In this document: positions 43,925 through 53,485 of the stretch, one piece after another
Position numbering within the stretch: the first letter of the stretch is position 1
Layout of the letters: the number at the start of each line of letters is the position of its first letter
Assembly: GCF_004362515.1 (NCBI RefSeq)
Contig: NZ_SNXU01000001.1
Coordinates: 1,302,001-1,366,000, forward strand
Length of the DNA: 64,000 bases
From: Actinokineospora alba
GTDB lineage: Bacteria; Actinomycetota; Actinomycetes; Mycobacteriales; Pseudonocardiaceae
Direction: 5' to 3'
The notes under the pieces: model-generated
The model's database searches: none
The model's input: the letters and a program-made list of their open reading frames with translations, nothing else
What the model was told of the DNA's origin: nothing
Translations under genes and position numbers: made by a program

Positions 43925-44586
43925 CCGGCCACCCCGATCCGGGCCGGGAGCTTGCGCGCGGGCACGCCCGCCCAGGTCTCGCCGTCCGGAATGTCTTGCA
44001 GCACAACGGCTCCCATGCCCACCAAGGCCCGCTCCCCGATCCGCAGCCCCTCCCGCACGAGCGCGCCCGCACCCAGGTAGGCGCCCGTGCCGACGCGGAC
44101 AGCGCCCGCGAGCGCGACGCGGCCCGCGAGGGTGACGCCGTCGCCGACCTCGTCGTCGTGGGTGAGCAGAACCTGGGGCATGGCCAGCACGAACTCGCCG
44201 ATCCGCTGCGGCGCGGTGACGACGCAGCCGGCGAAAAGCATGGTGCCCGCACCGATCTCGGTGCCCGCGGCGACACTGGCCGCCGGGTGCACGAGGGTGG
44301 CGTAGCGGCCGTTCGCGAGACCGAGTTCGGCGGCGATGCGGAGCCTGCTGCCCGCGTCGCGGCTGCTCGCGGTGCAGATCAGCACCTCGGCGTCCGGGTG
44401 GTCGTGCACGGCCTCGACCGGGCCGAGCACCGTCGCGCCGTCCACCACGGCGCCGTGTCTGGCCGTGTTCGCGTCGAGCAGGCCGAGCAACTCCCAGCGC
44501 GGAGACACGGCGTTGACCGCCGCGACCGCCGCCATGGTCTCCCTGGCCAGCCCGCCCGCCCCGATCAGCAGCAGCGGCCTGGTCAC
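43921..44586 (-). CDS. NeuD/PglD-like sugar acyltransferase
   Basis: 221 residues, ATG. An N-terminal Rossmann-like domain (RPLLLIGAGGLARETMAAVA, EVLICTASSRDAGSR) is joined to a left-handed beta-helix (VHPAASVAAGTEIGAGTMLF, TGAYLGAGALVREGLRIG). The catalytic-type His is in VLLTHDDEVGDG. PglD and NeuD acetylate amino sugars with acetyl-CoA. It overlaps the PglE-like aminotransferase gene by 4 bp, so the pair likely aminates then acetylates a 4-keto sugar. Confidence 0.9.
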   Translation of the reverse strand: MTRPLLLIGAGGLARETMAAVAAVNAVSPRWELLGLLDANTARHGAVVDGATVLGPVEAVHDHPDAEVLICTASSRDAGSRLRIAAELGLANGRYATLVHPAASVAAGTEIGAGTMLFAGCVVTAPQRIGEFVLAMPQVLLTHDDEVGDGVTLAGRVALAGAVRVGTGAYLGAGALVREGLRIGERALVGMGAVVLQDIPDGETWAGVPARKLPARIGVAG

Positions 44587-45734
44587 AGTGGACTCCCCGC
44601 CGGGACCGGCAGGCCGAGCGCCGCCTTGACCGCGTCGACCACGGTGGCCTGGTCCTCGGCCGTGAGGTCGTGGAACAGCGGCAGGATCAGCGTGCGCTCG
44701 GTGAACGCCTCGGTCGCCGAGAGGTCGCCGTGCGGGTGGCCCGCGTACGCGGGCTCCAGGTGCGAGGCCATGATCCCGCGCCGGGCCGACACCCCGCGCG
44801 CGGCGAGGTCGGCGAGCAGCTCCGTGCGGGTGATCCGCGCGTCGTCGGGCAGCCGGATCCAGAACGACTGGTAGTTCGTGGTGCCGTACTCCGGGTCGCG
44901 GACCATCCCGAGTCCGGGCACGTCGGCGAACGCCTCGTGGTAGCGGGCGGCGAGCTCCCGGCGACGGGCGACGATCGCGTCCAATCTGGACAGTTGGACC
45001 AGGCCGACCGCTGCCTGGATATCGGTCATCCGGTAGTTGAACGCGGTCTCCAGGTACTGCTCGATGACCACGCCGCCGCCGCTGTGCCGGTCGGCCGCGC
45101 TCACGCTCATCCCGTGCTCACGCAGCCGCCGCGCCCGCGTGGCCCACTCCGGGTTGTCGGTGGTGAGCATGCCGCCCTCACCGGTGGTGAGCAGCTTGCG
45201 CGGGTGGAACGACCACGCGGCGAGCGTCGCTTCGGCGCCGACTGGCGCGCCCCGGTAGGTGGAGCCCGCGGCGCAGGCCGCGTCCTCGATCACCGGCAGG
45301 CCGAGCGGGTCGCACAGAGCACGCAGCGCCGCGATATCGGCGGGCACGCCCGCTTGGTGCACGGCCATGACCGCGCGGGTCCGCTCGGTGAGGACCTCGC
45401 GGACGGTGTCGGCGGTGAGGTTGCCGGTCGCCGGGTCGATATCGGCGAAGACGGGGGTCGCGCCGCAGTAGCGGACCGCGTTGGCGGTGGCGATGAACGA
45501 CAGCGACGGCACGACCACCTCGTCGCCCGGGCCGATGTCGAGCAGGTGCACAGCGAGATGCAGCGCGGTCGTGCACGACGAGACAGCGACACCGTGGTTC
45601 GCGCGCACGCGCGCGGCGAACCGCTCCTCGAACGCGGCGACCCGCGGTCCCTGGGCGACCCAGCCGGAGCGCACCGCCTCCGCGGCCGCCTCGGCTTCGT
45701 CCTCGCCGAGGAGGGGGCGCATCACGGGGATCAT
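44583..45734 (-). CDS. DegT/DnrJ/EryC1 aminotransferase, PglE-like
   Basis: 383 residues from ATG 45734 (overlaps the TuaH-like GT stop). PLP lysine in SFHPRKLLTTGEGGML (about 183), VIEDAACAAGSTYRG for the ring-stacking region, and SSCTTALHLAVHLL at the N-terminus. This pattern is closest to 4-aminotransferases such as PglE. It partners the PglD-like acyltransferase encoded next. A 4,6-dehydratase (PglF-like) is not encoded in the window, so its substrate must come from elsewhere or from an atypical enzyme. Confidence 0.9.
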   Translation of the reverse strand: MIPVMRPLLGEDEAEAAAEAVRSGWVAQGPRVAAFEERFAARVRANHGVAVSSCTTALHLAVHLLDIGPGDEVVVPSLSFIATANAVRYCGATPVFADIDPATGNLTADTVREVLTERTRAVMAVHQAGVPADIAALRALCDPLGLPVIEDAACAAGSTYRGAPVGAEATLAAWSFHPRKLLTTGEGGMLTTDNPEWATRARRLREHGMSVSAADRHSGGGVVIEQYLETAFNYRMTDIQAAVGLVQLSRLDAIVARRRELAARYHEAFADVPGLGMVRDPEYGTTNYQSFWIRLPDDARITRTELLADLAARGVSARRGIMASHLEPAYAGHPHGDLSATEAFTERTLILPLFHDLTAEDQATVVDAVKAALGLPVPAGSPL

Positions 45735-47056
45735 CTGCGTTCTCCTGATTCCGCGCGCGCCGTGCCGACCGCCATGGGCCCTCCCTGGTTCGATCCCGCC
45801 GGGATCAGTCCGATCGCCGCCGCGAAGACGTCGCCGCGCCGCGACCACGAGTGCCGCGCGGCGAAGCGCTGTCGGGCCTCAACGACCTCCGGTGTGCGCG
45901 GCAGCGCCGCCGCTTGTGTGACCGCGGCGGCGAAGTCCGCCGCGGTGCTCGCGATGGACAACATCGAGGAATCGAGCGGAAGCGTTTCGCCCGCGCCGTC
46001 GGCGAGCCAGCGGCTGGCGGGCAGGTCCGAGCTGACCGCGGGCCTCCCCGCGGCGAAGTACTCCAACGTCTTGAGCGGGAACGACGCCCGGTTGAACGGG
46101 GTGTCGAGGTACGGGGTGAGGCCGACGTCGATGGCCCGGAAGTACCCGGGGAGGTCGGTGAACGGCACTTCGTCGACGTGCGCCACGGTGGGCCGCGAAG
46201 TCAGCAGCGCCCACCGCTGCGGCTCCCAGGAAGGGTTGCGGGGCCCCACCATCAGCAGCGAGACACCGGCGTCCACAACGGACTCCAGCAGCTCGATGTC
46301 GATGCGCGCGGTGATCCGGCCGACCAGGCCCGCCACCGGCGACGGCAGGTCGGGCAGGCCCGGCGGAAGCGGTGCGGAGTCGACGTCGAGATAGGCCGCG
46401 GAGTGCACGCCGTTGGCGATCAGCACAGGGTCCGCGCCGAGCCCGCTCCAGCGCTCGACCAACGCGGGTGTGACTGCGATCACGGTGTCCGCCCGGCGCA
46501 AGGCCACCTGCTCGACCGCGCGCAGCCACTCCGGGTCCAAGCCCATCAGCTGACCGCCCGCGACCCAGTCGTCGGTGCCGTAGAGGACGTCGCGAACGTC
46601 CGGACCCCAGCAGCCGAGGACGTCGTCGAAGGAGAACGACACGACCGCGTGCGGCTGCCTGCCGAGCCTGCGCAGCGCCCACCGGATCTGGGAGCGGACA
46701 AGAGGCCACGTGGTGGCCCGGATTCCCGGCCGGGACAGGCCCGGCAGCGCCACCGGGGTCAGCCGGATGATCCCGTCCGCGGCCCGCGCGAGCCGAGGCC
46801 ACACGCCCGGGCCGACACCCGGGCGGAACCGCCGAGGGGTCACCGGGGAGATCGGCGGGTCGACCCACAGCACCGTGGCGTACCTGGTCAGCTGCTCGGC
46901 CTGCTGGCGGTCCGCGCCGCGCACGCCGTCCCACGGCTTGCCCGACATCATCACTACCAGTGGATCCGGTCTCCGACCGTCCCCCGTGCCCTCGATGCCC
47001 ACCGTCGACTCCGATCCCCTGCGTCCCTGGACAGTCCCTCCTCCTGTGTCGGTCAT
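45731..47056 (-). CDS. Glycosyltransferase, TuaH-like GT-B
   Basis: 441 residues from ATG 47056 (the longer frame to 47095 overlaps the upstream gene's end). The start region VVMMSGKPWDGVRGADRQQA with ATVLWVDPPISP, and the middle DDWVAGGQLMGL, follow the TuaH-type GT-B pattern. The donor side has PSPVAGLVGRITARIDIELL and NRASFPLKTLEYFAAGRPAVS (E-x7-E like). TuaH acts in teichuronic acid synthesis in Bacillus, which fits a uronic-acid-rich polymer here. It lies 8 bp after the giant DUF4082 gene and overlaps the aminotransferase gene. Confidence 0.8.
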   Translation of the reverse strand: MTDTGGGTVQGRRGSESTVGIEGTGDGRRPDPLVVMMSGKPWDGVRGADRQQAEQLTRYATVLWVDPPISPVTPRRFRPGVGPGVWPRLARAADGIIRLTPVALPGLSRPGIRATTWPLVRSQIRWALRRLGRQPHAVVSFSFDDVLGCWGPDVRDVLYGTDDWVAGGQLMGLDPEWLRAVEQVALRRADTVIAVTPALVERWSGLGADPVLIANGVHSAAYLDVDSAPLPPGLPDLPSPVAGLVGRITARIDIELLESVVDAGVSLLMVGPRNPSWEPQRWALLTSRPTVAHVDEVPFTDLPGYFRAIDVGLTPYLDTPFNRASFPLKTLEYFAAGRPAVSSDLPASRWLADGAGETLPLDSSMLSIASTAADFAAAVTQAAALPRTPEVVEARQRFAARHSWSRRGDVFAAAIGLIPAGSNQGGPMAVGTARAESGERR

Positions 47057-47064
47057 CGGCGGCT

Positions 47065-50000
47065 CTACGTTGCAGGGCTGCCGAGTGACTTCCACGGCTC
47101 AAAGAATTTCCGCGTCATCAGCGTGTGCGTCTCAGCGGCGAACGTGGTGTATCGCCGGAACACCGCTTCCTCGGTCAGGTCGGCTCCGGACTGCCGCGAC
47201 CCCTTGGCCTTCGTGGACTTCGCCGCCGGAGCGGGCGCGCCGAACGCGACCGGCTGGGCGGCAGCCTCGCTGTCCGTGCTCTGCAGGCCCGCGTTCAGCG
47301 TCTGCGCCCCGCCCGCGCCGCCCACCGATGGCGAGAACACGGTGTCGACCCAGTAGTTGGTGTCGTTGCCCGACGTCGGGAAGCCCGTGGAGCCATAGCG
47401 GTACACGCCGTTCGGCGCACCCGCCTGGGCCCGCGGCGCGTGCAGCGGCGCCCGGTCGACACCGTTGAACTCGAACGTGCCGTAGGTGACCGAGTAGTGC
47501 CCGTTCGGCGCGTAGTACGACGCGATGTACGTCGTGCCCGGGCTGACCGCGATCGGCGACGCGAAGTTCGCCTGCTGCCACCCACCCGCGGTCTCACCGC
47601 TGAACGTCACGGTGCCCAACAGGGTTCCGGTGTCGGTCCACAGGTGGCCGACGTGCGTTCCGGTGTTGCCGGATCCCTTGTAGAACCGGATTCCGCTGAC
47701 CGTGCCCGCGGTGTCCACGGTGAAGCGCACCCCGAGTTCCAGCGGGCCGTTGTCGTTGGCCGACGGGATCGACGGTGTCGCCGTGTCCGGGAACAAGGTG
47801 CACGGGCAGCCGGACCCGGCGGGCTGGGCCGTGGTGAACGTCCACGTCACCGACGCCGACATGGTGTTGCCCGTCGTGTCCTTCGCCCCGGACACCGTCG
47901 CCCGGTAGCTGGTCGCGCTCTGCAGCGGCGCCGACGGCTGGAAGGACGCCGTGCGGGTGGCCGCGTTGTAGCTCAGGGTTCCGGGCACCGCGGTGCCACC
48001 GGCGGTCGGGGCCACGGAGAACACCGGGGTGTTCGCCTGGATGTCCTCGTCGAACGTCGCCGAGATGGCGCCCGTGGGCGGGACACTGCTCACCCCGTCG
48101 GCCGGGTTCGTCGCGGTGACGGTCGGCGCCGTGGTGTCCGGCGGCGCGACGTTGGTGAAGATCGCGTCGACCCAGTAGTTCGACGACCGGTAGCTGTCGA
48201 TCGGGAAGCCCGAGGTGCCGTACCGGTAGAGCCCGTTGGTCTGCGCCGAATTCGCCGGCGCGTGCAGCGGCGCGTTGTCCACACCGGACACGAAGTAGTC
48301 CAGGTTGGACGAGTAGCGGCCGACCGGCGCGAAGTACGAGACCACATAGGTCGTGCCCGCGGTGACCGCGACCGGGTTGGCGAACTTCAGCGTCTGCCAG
48401 CCGCTCGCCGTCTCGGCGGTGAACGTCCCGCCCGCCAGCTTGGCGCCGGTGTTGGACCACAGGCTGCCGGTGTGCGTGCCGGTGTTGCCCGCGCCCTTGT
48501 AGAAGCGGACGCCGGAGATCCAGCCGTTGGTGTCCGGGATGACCCGCATGCCGAGTTCGACCGCGTTGCTGTCGTTGGTCGACGCCGTGCCCGGAACCGC
48601 GCTGTCACTGAACAGCGTGCAGGGGCAGGCGCCGATGCCGGAGGTGGTGAACGACCAGCTGAACGCTGTCAGCATGGCGTTGCCGCTGGTGTCGGTCGCC
48701 TTCGCGGTGGCGGTGTAGACGGTCGCGGGCGACAGCGCGGTGGTCGGCTGGAACTTCGCCGTGCGCGAGCCCGGGTCGTAGGTGACCGTGCCCGTGCGGT
48801 TGCCCGGGTTCAGCGTGAACTGCACGGTTCCCGCGTTGACCGCCTCGTTGAACGTCGCCGTGAGCGCGGCGTTGACCGGCACGCTCTTGGCGCCGTTGCC
48901 TGGGGTCACCGAGCTGACCGTCGGGGCCGTCAGGTCCGGGTCCGGCACGAAGACCGCGTCGACCCAGTAGTTCGCGCCGCCGCCGTTGATCGGGAAGGCG
49001 CCGCCGCTGCCGTAGCGGTAGACACCGCTCGGGCCGTCGGTGCCGTTCGCGATGGCGTGCAGCGGCGGGTTGTCGACCGCGGCGTTGAGCCCACCGAGGG
49101 TCGCCGAGTAGAAGCCGCCCGTGTGGTACGACACGACATAGGTCGTGTTGGCGCTGATCTGCACCGGGGTGGAGAAGTTGGCCTGCTGCCAGCCGGAACT
49201 GGACTCATTGCTGAAGGTCACGGTCGCCAGCTGCGTTCCGGTGTTGGACCACAGCGTGCCCTTGTGGGTGCCGACGTTCTGCGGTCCCTTGTAGAACCGC
49301 ACGCCGGTGATCTTGCCGCTGACGTCGGAGCGAAGCCGCATGCCGAGCTCGACACCGCTGGCGTCGTTGACCGTGACGATGGTCGGCGTAGCGGTCTCAT
49401 CCCAGACCGTGCAGGGGCACACGCCTGGCGGTTTCGGTGTGGCCTGCGTGGTGAACGACCACTGCACAGGCGTCGTCATGGTGTTGCCCGCGGTGTCCTT
49501 CGCCCCGGAAACCGTGACGGAGTAGGCGGTCGAGTTCGCCAGCGGCGAGGTCGGGGTGAAGGTGGCGCGGCGGGTCGCGGCGTCGTAGGCGACACTGCCG
49601 GGAACCGTGACGTTGCTCGGGTTGCGCACGACGAAGCTGATCGTCGCGGGCTGCACCGGCTCATCGAAGCCCACGACCACCGTGGTCGACGCGGACACGC
49701 TGGAACTGTTGGGCTGCGGCGTGACCGGGGTGCCCGACGGCGCGATGGTGTCCGGCGGTGCGACGGTGTCGAAGACCGCGTCCACCCAGTAGTTGCCGCC
49801 CTTGTAGCTCTCGGACGGGAAGCCGAACGAGCCGTAGCCGAAGACGCCGTTGAGCGCGGTCTCCTGCGTGGCGGGGGCGTGCAGCGGCGGCGCCGAATAG
49901 CCGGAGTTGCCGAAGAAGTACGCGTCCGCGGCGTAATGCCCATTGGGCGCGTTGTAGGAGACGATGTACTGCGTGTTGGGCTGGACCGCGACCGCCGGGT

Positions 50001-52170
50001 TGAACCCCGCGGTCTGCCAGCCGGAAGCCGTCTCGTTGGTGAAGGTCGCCGTCGCCAGCTGCTGGCCCGAGGCCGTCCACAGACCGCCGACGTGCACACC
50101 GGTGTTGCCCGCGCCCTTGTAGAAGCGGACGCCGGTCAGGTAGCCGGCGGTGTCCACAGTGAACCGGGTGCCGACGTTGATCGAGCTGGTGTCGTTGGTG
50201 GCGGGCGTCTTCGGGACCGCCAGGTCCGGGAACAGGGTGCACGGGCAGGTGCTGTTGACCGTCACCGACGCGGGCGTGCTGTCGGTGTTGACGCTGTCGT
50301 CGGTCGCCCGTGCCTTGATGTCGATGGATCCCCGGCGCGGGATGCTTCCGGTGTAGGACCAAGTCTCACGGCCGTTGGCCGGGTGCCAGCTGGCACCGCC
50401 GTCGAGGGACACCTCGACGCCGCCGACGCGGCTGCCGTCGACGGCCGTGCCGGTGACGGTGATCGTGTCGCCGCTGTTGACCGTCGCGCCTGGAGCGGGC
50501 GAGGTGATCGTCGTGTTGGGCGCGGTCACGTCACTCGACGCGGTCGCCGCGACCAGCCCGGCCATCAGCGTCGTGGGCTGCACACCCATGTCCGCGAACA
50601 GGTTGACCGTGGCCTGCTGCATCCGCTGGTCGGTGTTGACCACCGCGCCGTCGTGGTTGTCGTCCAAGCCCCACGACCACTGCACGGTGCCCGCGCCGAA
50701 GACGAGAGCGCCGCTTGCCGCGCGGTAGAGCGTCATGCGGTGGGTGGCCTCGCCGGGCGCCACGGACGAGCCGTGGTCCATCAGCTTGGCCGCGACGGTC
50801 TCGGTCGTCTTGGACAGCCGGATCATCCCGTTGGGACGGAACCCGTTGTCCAGGTCCTCATCCCACTCGTATCCCAGCGTGTTGGGTGCGAGGGTGGCGG
50901 TCGCACCGGCCAGCTGGGTCGCGACCGAGGTGTTGCGCCAGAAGCGCATCTTGCCGTCGTCGGCGGGAACCTTGATCGCGTAGCTGCAGCAGTTGACCGT
51001 CCAGATCTGACCGGTCAGCGCGTTCTCGGGCTTGCCGCCGTCCGACGGCGGGCTGAACCGCGGGTCCCGCCAGGTGCCGGTCCACGCCACGTTCGGGTCG
51101 ATCTTGGCGTTGGCGTGGGTTTCCTTGTAGGTCACCAAGGTGCGGTAGGACGTGTTGGACCCGTCGATGCTGTTCTCCCAGCGGGTCTTCCAGAAGACCT
51201 CGTTGCCGCTGAAGAACGCCAGGTGCACCCCAGCGTCGCGGGCGGCCTCGACGTTGGCCCGCTGCGCGCCCGACCAGTACTCGTCGTGGCCGGTGGAGAT
51301 GAACATCTTGTGGTTGAGCAGCAGCGAGCCGCTGCGGTCGGCGTCGATGCCGGAGATGTAGCTGACGTCGTAGCCGTTGCGCTCCAGGAACCGGATCATC
51401 GGGTACTCGGACCCGAAGACGAAGTCGCGGCCGTCCGGAACGTCGGTGCGAGTGGAGAATGGACGGTTGTAACTGAGCTTGTACGCACGGCTATCGGGCT
51501 GGCCGCCGTAGAAGGAGTTGCCGCCCCACACGTTGTAGGCCTGCCACGTCGGGTCGGAGGTCTGGAAGACCATCTTCGACGTGCTCGCGTCATTTCGGAC
51601 GATGAACACGATGTGGTTGTTCACATCGGTGTCGGTGCGCTGCAGGTTCGCGATGTACACACCGGACACCGCGGTGGACGGTACCGCCCACGAAGCGGAG
51701 ACCTGCCAGTTGCCGCAGTCGATCAAGCCGGTCGCCGACTGGCTCAGACACGCGGGCTGGGTGCGCGGCGTCGGCGTGATCGGCGTCGCGGTCATCTTCC
51801 GCGCGCCGAGGCCGCCGTAGTAGCCGAGCCGGAAGATATCGATCTTGTACGGCGCGGAAGTCTTGACCTTGAAGGAGATCGACTGTCCCACGTTGACACT
51901 CATCGAGGTGCCGAAGCCCTCGATGCTCGGGTCGCCACCACCGGTCGCGTCCCAGTTGGCCGTGCCGGGCTTGGAGTTCTCACAAGCCACGGGGCTGACA
52001 ATGGGCGCGTCACAGGGTCCGGCGGCGACGGCGGTGGGCACCACCGCCAGCGCGGTGAGTCCCGCCGCGATCAACGCCGCCGCGGTCGACATGGCGACCG
52101 CTCTGCGAACGCGGTGCGCGAAGCGACGACCACTACCGGCGATCAAGCCGGTGGGTGCGGAAGCGGACAC
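47065..52170 (-). CDS. Giant exported protein: DMFase-beta-like domain, Ig-like domains and four DUF4082 repeats
   Basis: 1,701 residues from GTG 52170 (GAGAGG 8 nt upstream; TTG 52176 is the alternative). A signal peptide (about 1-50, ending VPTAVAA) is followed by an N,N-dimethylformamidase-beta-like region (about 55-540; STGHDEYWSG, FFSGNEVFWKTRWE, LGYEWDEDLDNGFRP). An Ig-like domain (about 550-640) comes next. Then four DUF4082 copies (each opens CPCT, has GVRFYKG..N.GTH.G.LW and ends YWVDAVF) alternate with three Big_5 domains (DTTAP...WSFTT). The C-terminus has no LPXTG or anchor. It is probably secreted and polymer-binding; hydrolase activity is possible. Confidence 0.88.
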   Translation of the reverse strand: MSASAPTGLIAGSGRRFAHRVRRAVAMSTAAALIAAGLTALAVVPTAVAAGPCDAPIVSPVACENSKPGTANWDATGGGDPSIEGFGTSMSVNVGQSISFKVKTSAPYKIDIFRLGYYGGLGARKMTATPITPTPRTQPACLSQSATGLIDCGNWQVSASWAVPSTAVSGVYIANLQRTDTDVNNHIVFIVRNDASTSKMVFQTSDPTWQAYNVWGGNSFYGGQPDSRAYKLSYNRPFSTRTDVPDGRDFVFGSEYPMIRFLERNGYDVSYISGIDADRSGSLLLNHKMFISTGHDEYWSGAQRANVEAARDAGVHLAFFSGNEVFWKTRWENSIDGSNTSYRTLVTYKETHANAKIDPNVAWTGTWRDPRFSPPSDGGKPENALTGQIWTVNCCSYAIKVPADDGKMRFWRNTSVATQLAGATATLAPNTLGYEWDEDLDNGFRPNGMIRLSKTTETVAAKLMDHGSSVAPGEATHRMTLYRAASGALVFGAGTVQWSWGLDDNHDGAVVNTDQRMQQATVNLFADMGVQPTTLMAGLVAATASSDVTAPNTTITSPAPGATVNSGDTITVTGTAVDGSRVGGVEVSLDGGASWHPANGRETWSYTGSIPRRGSIDIKARATDDSVNTDSTPASVTVNSTCPCTLFPDLAVPKTPATNDTSSINVGTRFTVDTAGYLTGVRFYKGAGNTGVHVGGLWTASGQQLATATFTNETASGWQTAGFNPAVAVQPNTQYIVSYNAPNGHYAADAYFFGNSGYSAPPLHAPATQETALNGVFGYGSFGFPSESYKGGNYWVDAVFDTVAPPDTIAPSGTPVTPQPNSSSVSASTTVVVGFDEPVQPATISFVVRNPSNVTVPGSVAYDAATRRATFTPTSPLANSTAYSVTVSGAKDTAGNTMTTPVQWSFTTQATPKPPGVCPCTVWDETATPTIVTVNDASGVELGMRLRSDVSGKITGVRFYKGPQNVGTHKGTLWSNTGTQLATVTFSNESSSGWQQANFSTPVQISANTTYVVSYHTGGFYSATLGGLNAAVDNPPLHAIANGTDGPSGVYRYGSGGAFPINGGGANYWVDAVFVPDPDLTAPTVSSVTPGNGAKSVPVNAALTATFNEAVNAGTVQFTLNPGNRTGTVTYDPGSRTAKFQPTTALSPATVYTATAKATDTSGNAMLTAFSWSFTTSGIGACPCTLFSDSAVPGTASTNDSNAVELGMRVIPDTNGWISGVRFYKGAGNTGTHTGSLWSNTGAKLAGGTFTAETASGWQTLKFANPVAVTAGTTYVVSYFAPVGRYSSNLDYFVSGVDNAPLHAPANSAQTNGLYRYGTSGFPIDSYRSSNYWVDAIFTNVAPPDTTAPTVTATNPADGVSSVPPTGAISATFDEDIQANTPVFSVAPTAGGTAVPGTLSYNAATRTASFQPSAPLQSATSYRATVSGAKDTTGNTMSASVTWTFTTAQPAGSGCPCTLFPDTATPSIPSANDNGPLELGVRFTVDTAGTVSGIRFYKGSGNTGTHVGHLWTDTGTLLGTVTFSGETAGGWQQANFASPIAVSPGTTYIASYYAPNGHYSVTYGTFEFNGVDRAPLHAPRAQAGAPNGVYRYGSTGFPTSGNDTNYWVDTVFSPSVGGAGGAQTLNAGLQSTDSEAAAQPVAFGAPAPAAKSTKAKGSRQSGADLTEEAVFRRYTTFAAETHTLMTRKFFEPWKSLGSPAT

Positions 52171-52501
52171 GGCCAATTCCTCTCAAGCCGTCCAGCCGAT
52201 GAGCACTTCGTCATCGGTGCGGAACGCAGGCACGGCCGGCGTTCCAGTTGTCCCCAGGGCATTTGGTGCGGGTAGTCGACCTCGACGGTCCACCGCGGCG
52301 GCCGGTTCGCGAATCACGACACGACACGCACTCCCGCGGTTTTCCGAGTTCTTCGGCACACCGCGGGACACGTTGGATACCACTCAATGTCGTAATCGCG
52401 GGTTTCCACGCTCTGTTACAGGTTCCGCGACCATTTGGGGGGTGAACAAAGACCCACTTGCCCTAGCGCCCACACAGCGTGATCGCCACGTGAGAAAAGC
52501 G
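52171..52501. other. Intergenic region upstream of the giant DUF4082 gene
   Basis: 331 bp, no CDS. An 8-bp stem CCCGCGGT/ACCGCGGG (52330-52374) can end the epimerase transcript. Lower GC at 52375-52440 suggests the promoter of the 47-52 kb gene lies there, but no clear -35/-10 pair can be fixed. Confidence 0.55.
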
Positions 52502-53485
52502 TTACTCGGCGGGCCGAGGCTGGGACTTCCACCACTGGACAAGGCCGCGTAAGCCGTCCTCCAGCTTGATTTCCGGGCGCCAGCCAAGATCGCGCTCGGC
52601 GGCGCCGATGTCGGCCAGCCTGCGCGTGACGCCGTTGACCTTGCGGTCCGGACCGTGCTCGGGAACGAGGTCGGAGTCCATTGCGGACAACAGCGCGTTG
52701 GCGAGGTCCAGCAGGCTGGTCTCGTGCGCGCTGGCGATGTTGTAGACCGTGTCGGTCACGTCCGCCCGCGCCGCGAGCACGTTCGCCCTGGCGATGTCGT
52801 GGACATGCACGAAGTCCATGGTCTGCGCGCCGTCGCCGAAGATCAGCGGCGCCTTGCCGTCGACGACCCGGTCCATCCAGCGAATAAGGACCTCCGTGTA
52901 CAGACCGTGGACGTCCATTCGCGGGCCGTAAACGTTGAAATAGCGCAAAGCCACGTAGTCCAGGTCGCGCATCGCCTTGAAGCTGCGCAGCATTCCCTCG
53001 TTGAACGCCTTCGCGGCGCCGTAGAACGTGTCGTTGTTGTACGGGTGGTGGCGCTCGTCGGTCGGGAAGGTCTCGGCGAGGCCGTACACCGACGCCGACG
53101 ACGACGCGATGACCTTCTTGACCCCCGCGTCGGCGGCCGCCTCGATGACGGTGAAAGTGCCGTCCACCAGACACTCCAGCGCCAGCCGTGGTTCCTCGGC
53201 GCACTGCGTGATGCGGATCGCGGCGAGGTGGAACACCAGATCCATGCCCGCGGTCAGCTCGCCGACCACGGCCCGGTCGTTGATGTCGCCGTCGACCACC
53301 CGGAGCCGGTCGCCCGCGACGGCCGAGGCGTCGGCGAGGTTCTCCTTGCGGCCACGCACGAAGTTGTCGAGCACGACGACCTCACGCGCGCCCGCGGCGA
53401 GAAGCTGGTCGACCACCGCCGACCCGATGGTCCCGGCACCGCCGGTCACCAGAGCCCGCTGACCCTCGATCGGCTGGGCGGTCAT
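52502..53485 (-). CDS. NAD-dependent nucleotide-sugar epimerase (GalE/WbpP-like)
   Basis: 327 residues, ATG overlapping the Gfo/Idh stop. Extended SDR: GGAGTIGSAVVDQLL (NAD motif), DLVFHLAAIR, SSSASVYG and the catalytic YGAAKA (Tyr-x3-Lys). It would interconvert the C4 position of a UDP-sugar, for instance UDP-GlcNAc/GalNAc or UDP-glucuronate/galacturonate. It is coupled to the oxidoreductase gene, which supports a role in uronic or amino-sugar precursors. Dehydratase activity is less likely because the YxxxK site is GalE-like. Confidence 0.87.
   Translation of the reverse strand: MTAQPIEGQRALVTGGAGTIGSAVVDQLLAAGAREVVVLDNFVRGRKENLADASAVAGDRLRVVDGDINDRAVVGELTAGMDLVFHLAAIRITQCAEEPRLALECLVDGTFTVIEAAADAGVKKVIASSSASVYGLAETFPTDERHHPYNNDTFYGAAKAFNEGMLRSFKAMRDLDYVALRYFNVYGPRMDVHGLYTEVLIRWMDRVVDGKAPLIFGDGAQTMDFVHVHDIARANVLAARADVTDTVYNIASAHETSLLDLANALLSAMDSDLVPEHGPDRKVNGVTRRLADIGAAERDLGWRPEIKLEDGLRGLVQWWKSQPRPAE

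Noticed and set aside
47125..52275. 1,716-codon open frame antisense to the giant DUF4082 gene
   Set aside because: It mirrors the GC-rich codon bias of the real gene, is Arg/Gly/Val-rich without domains, and has no start signals.
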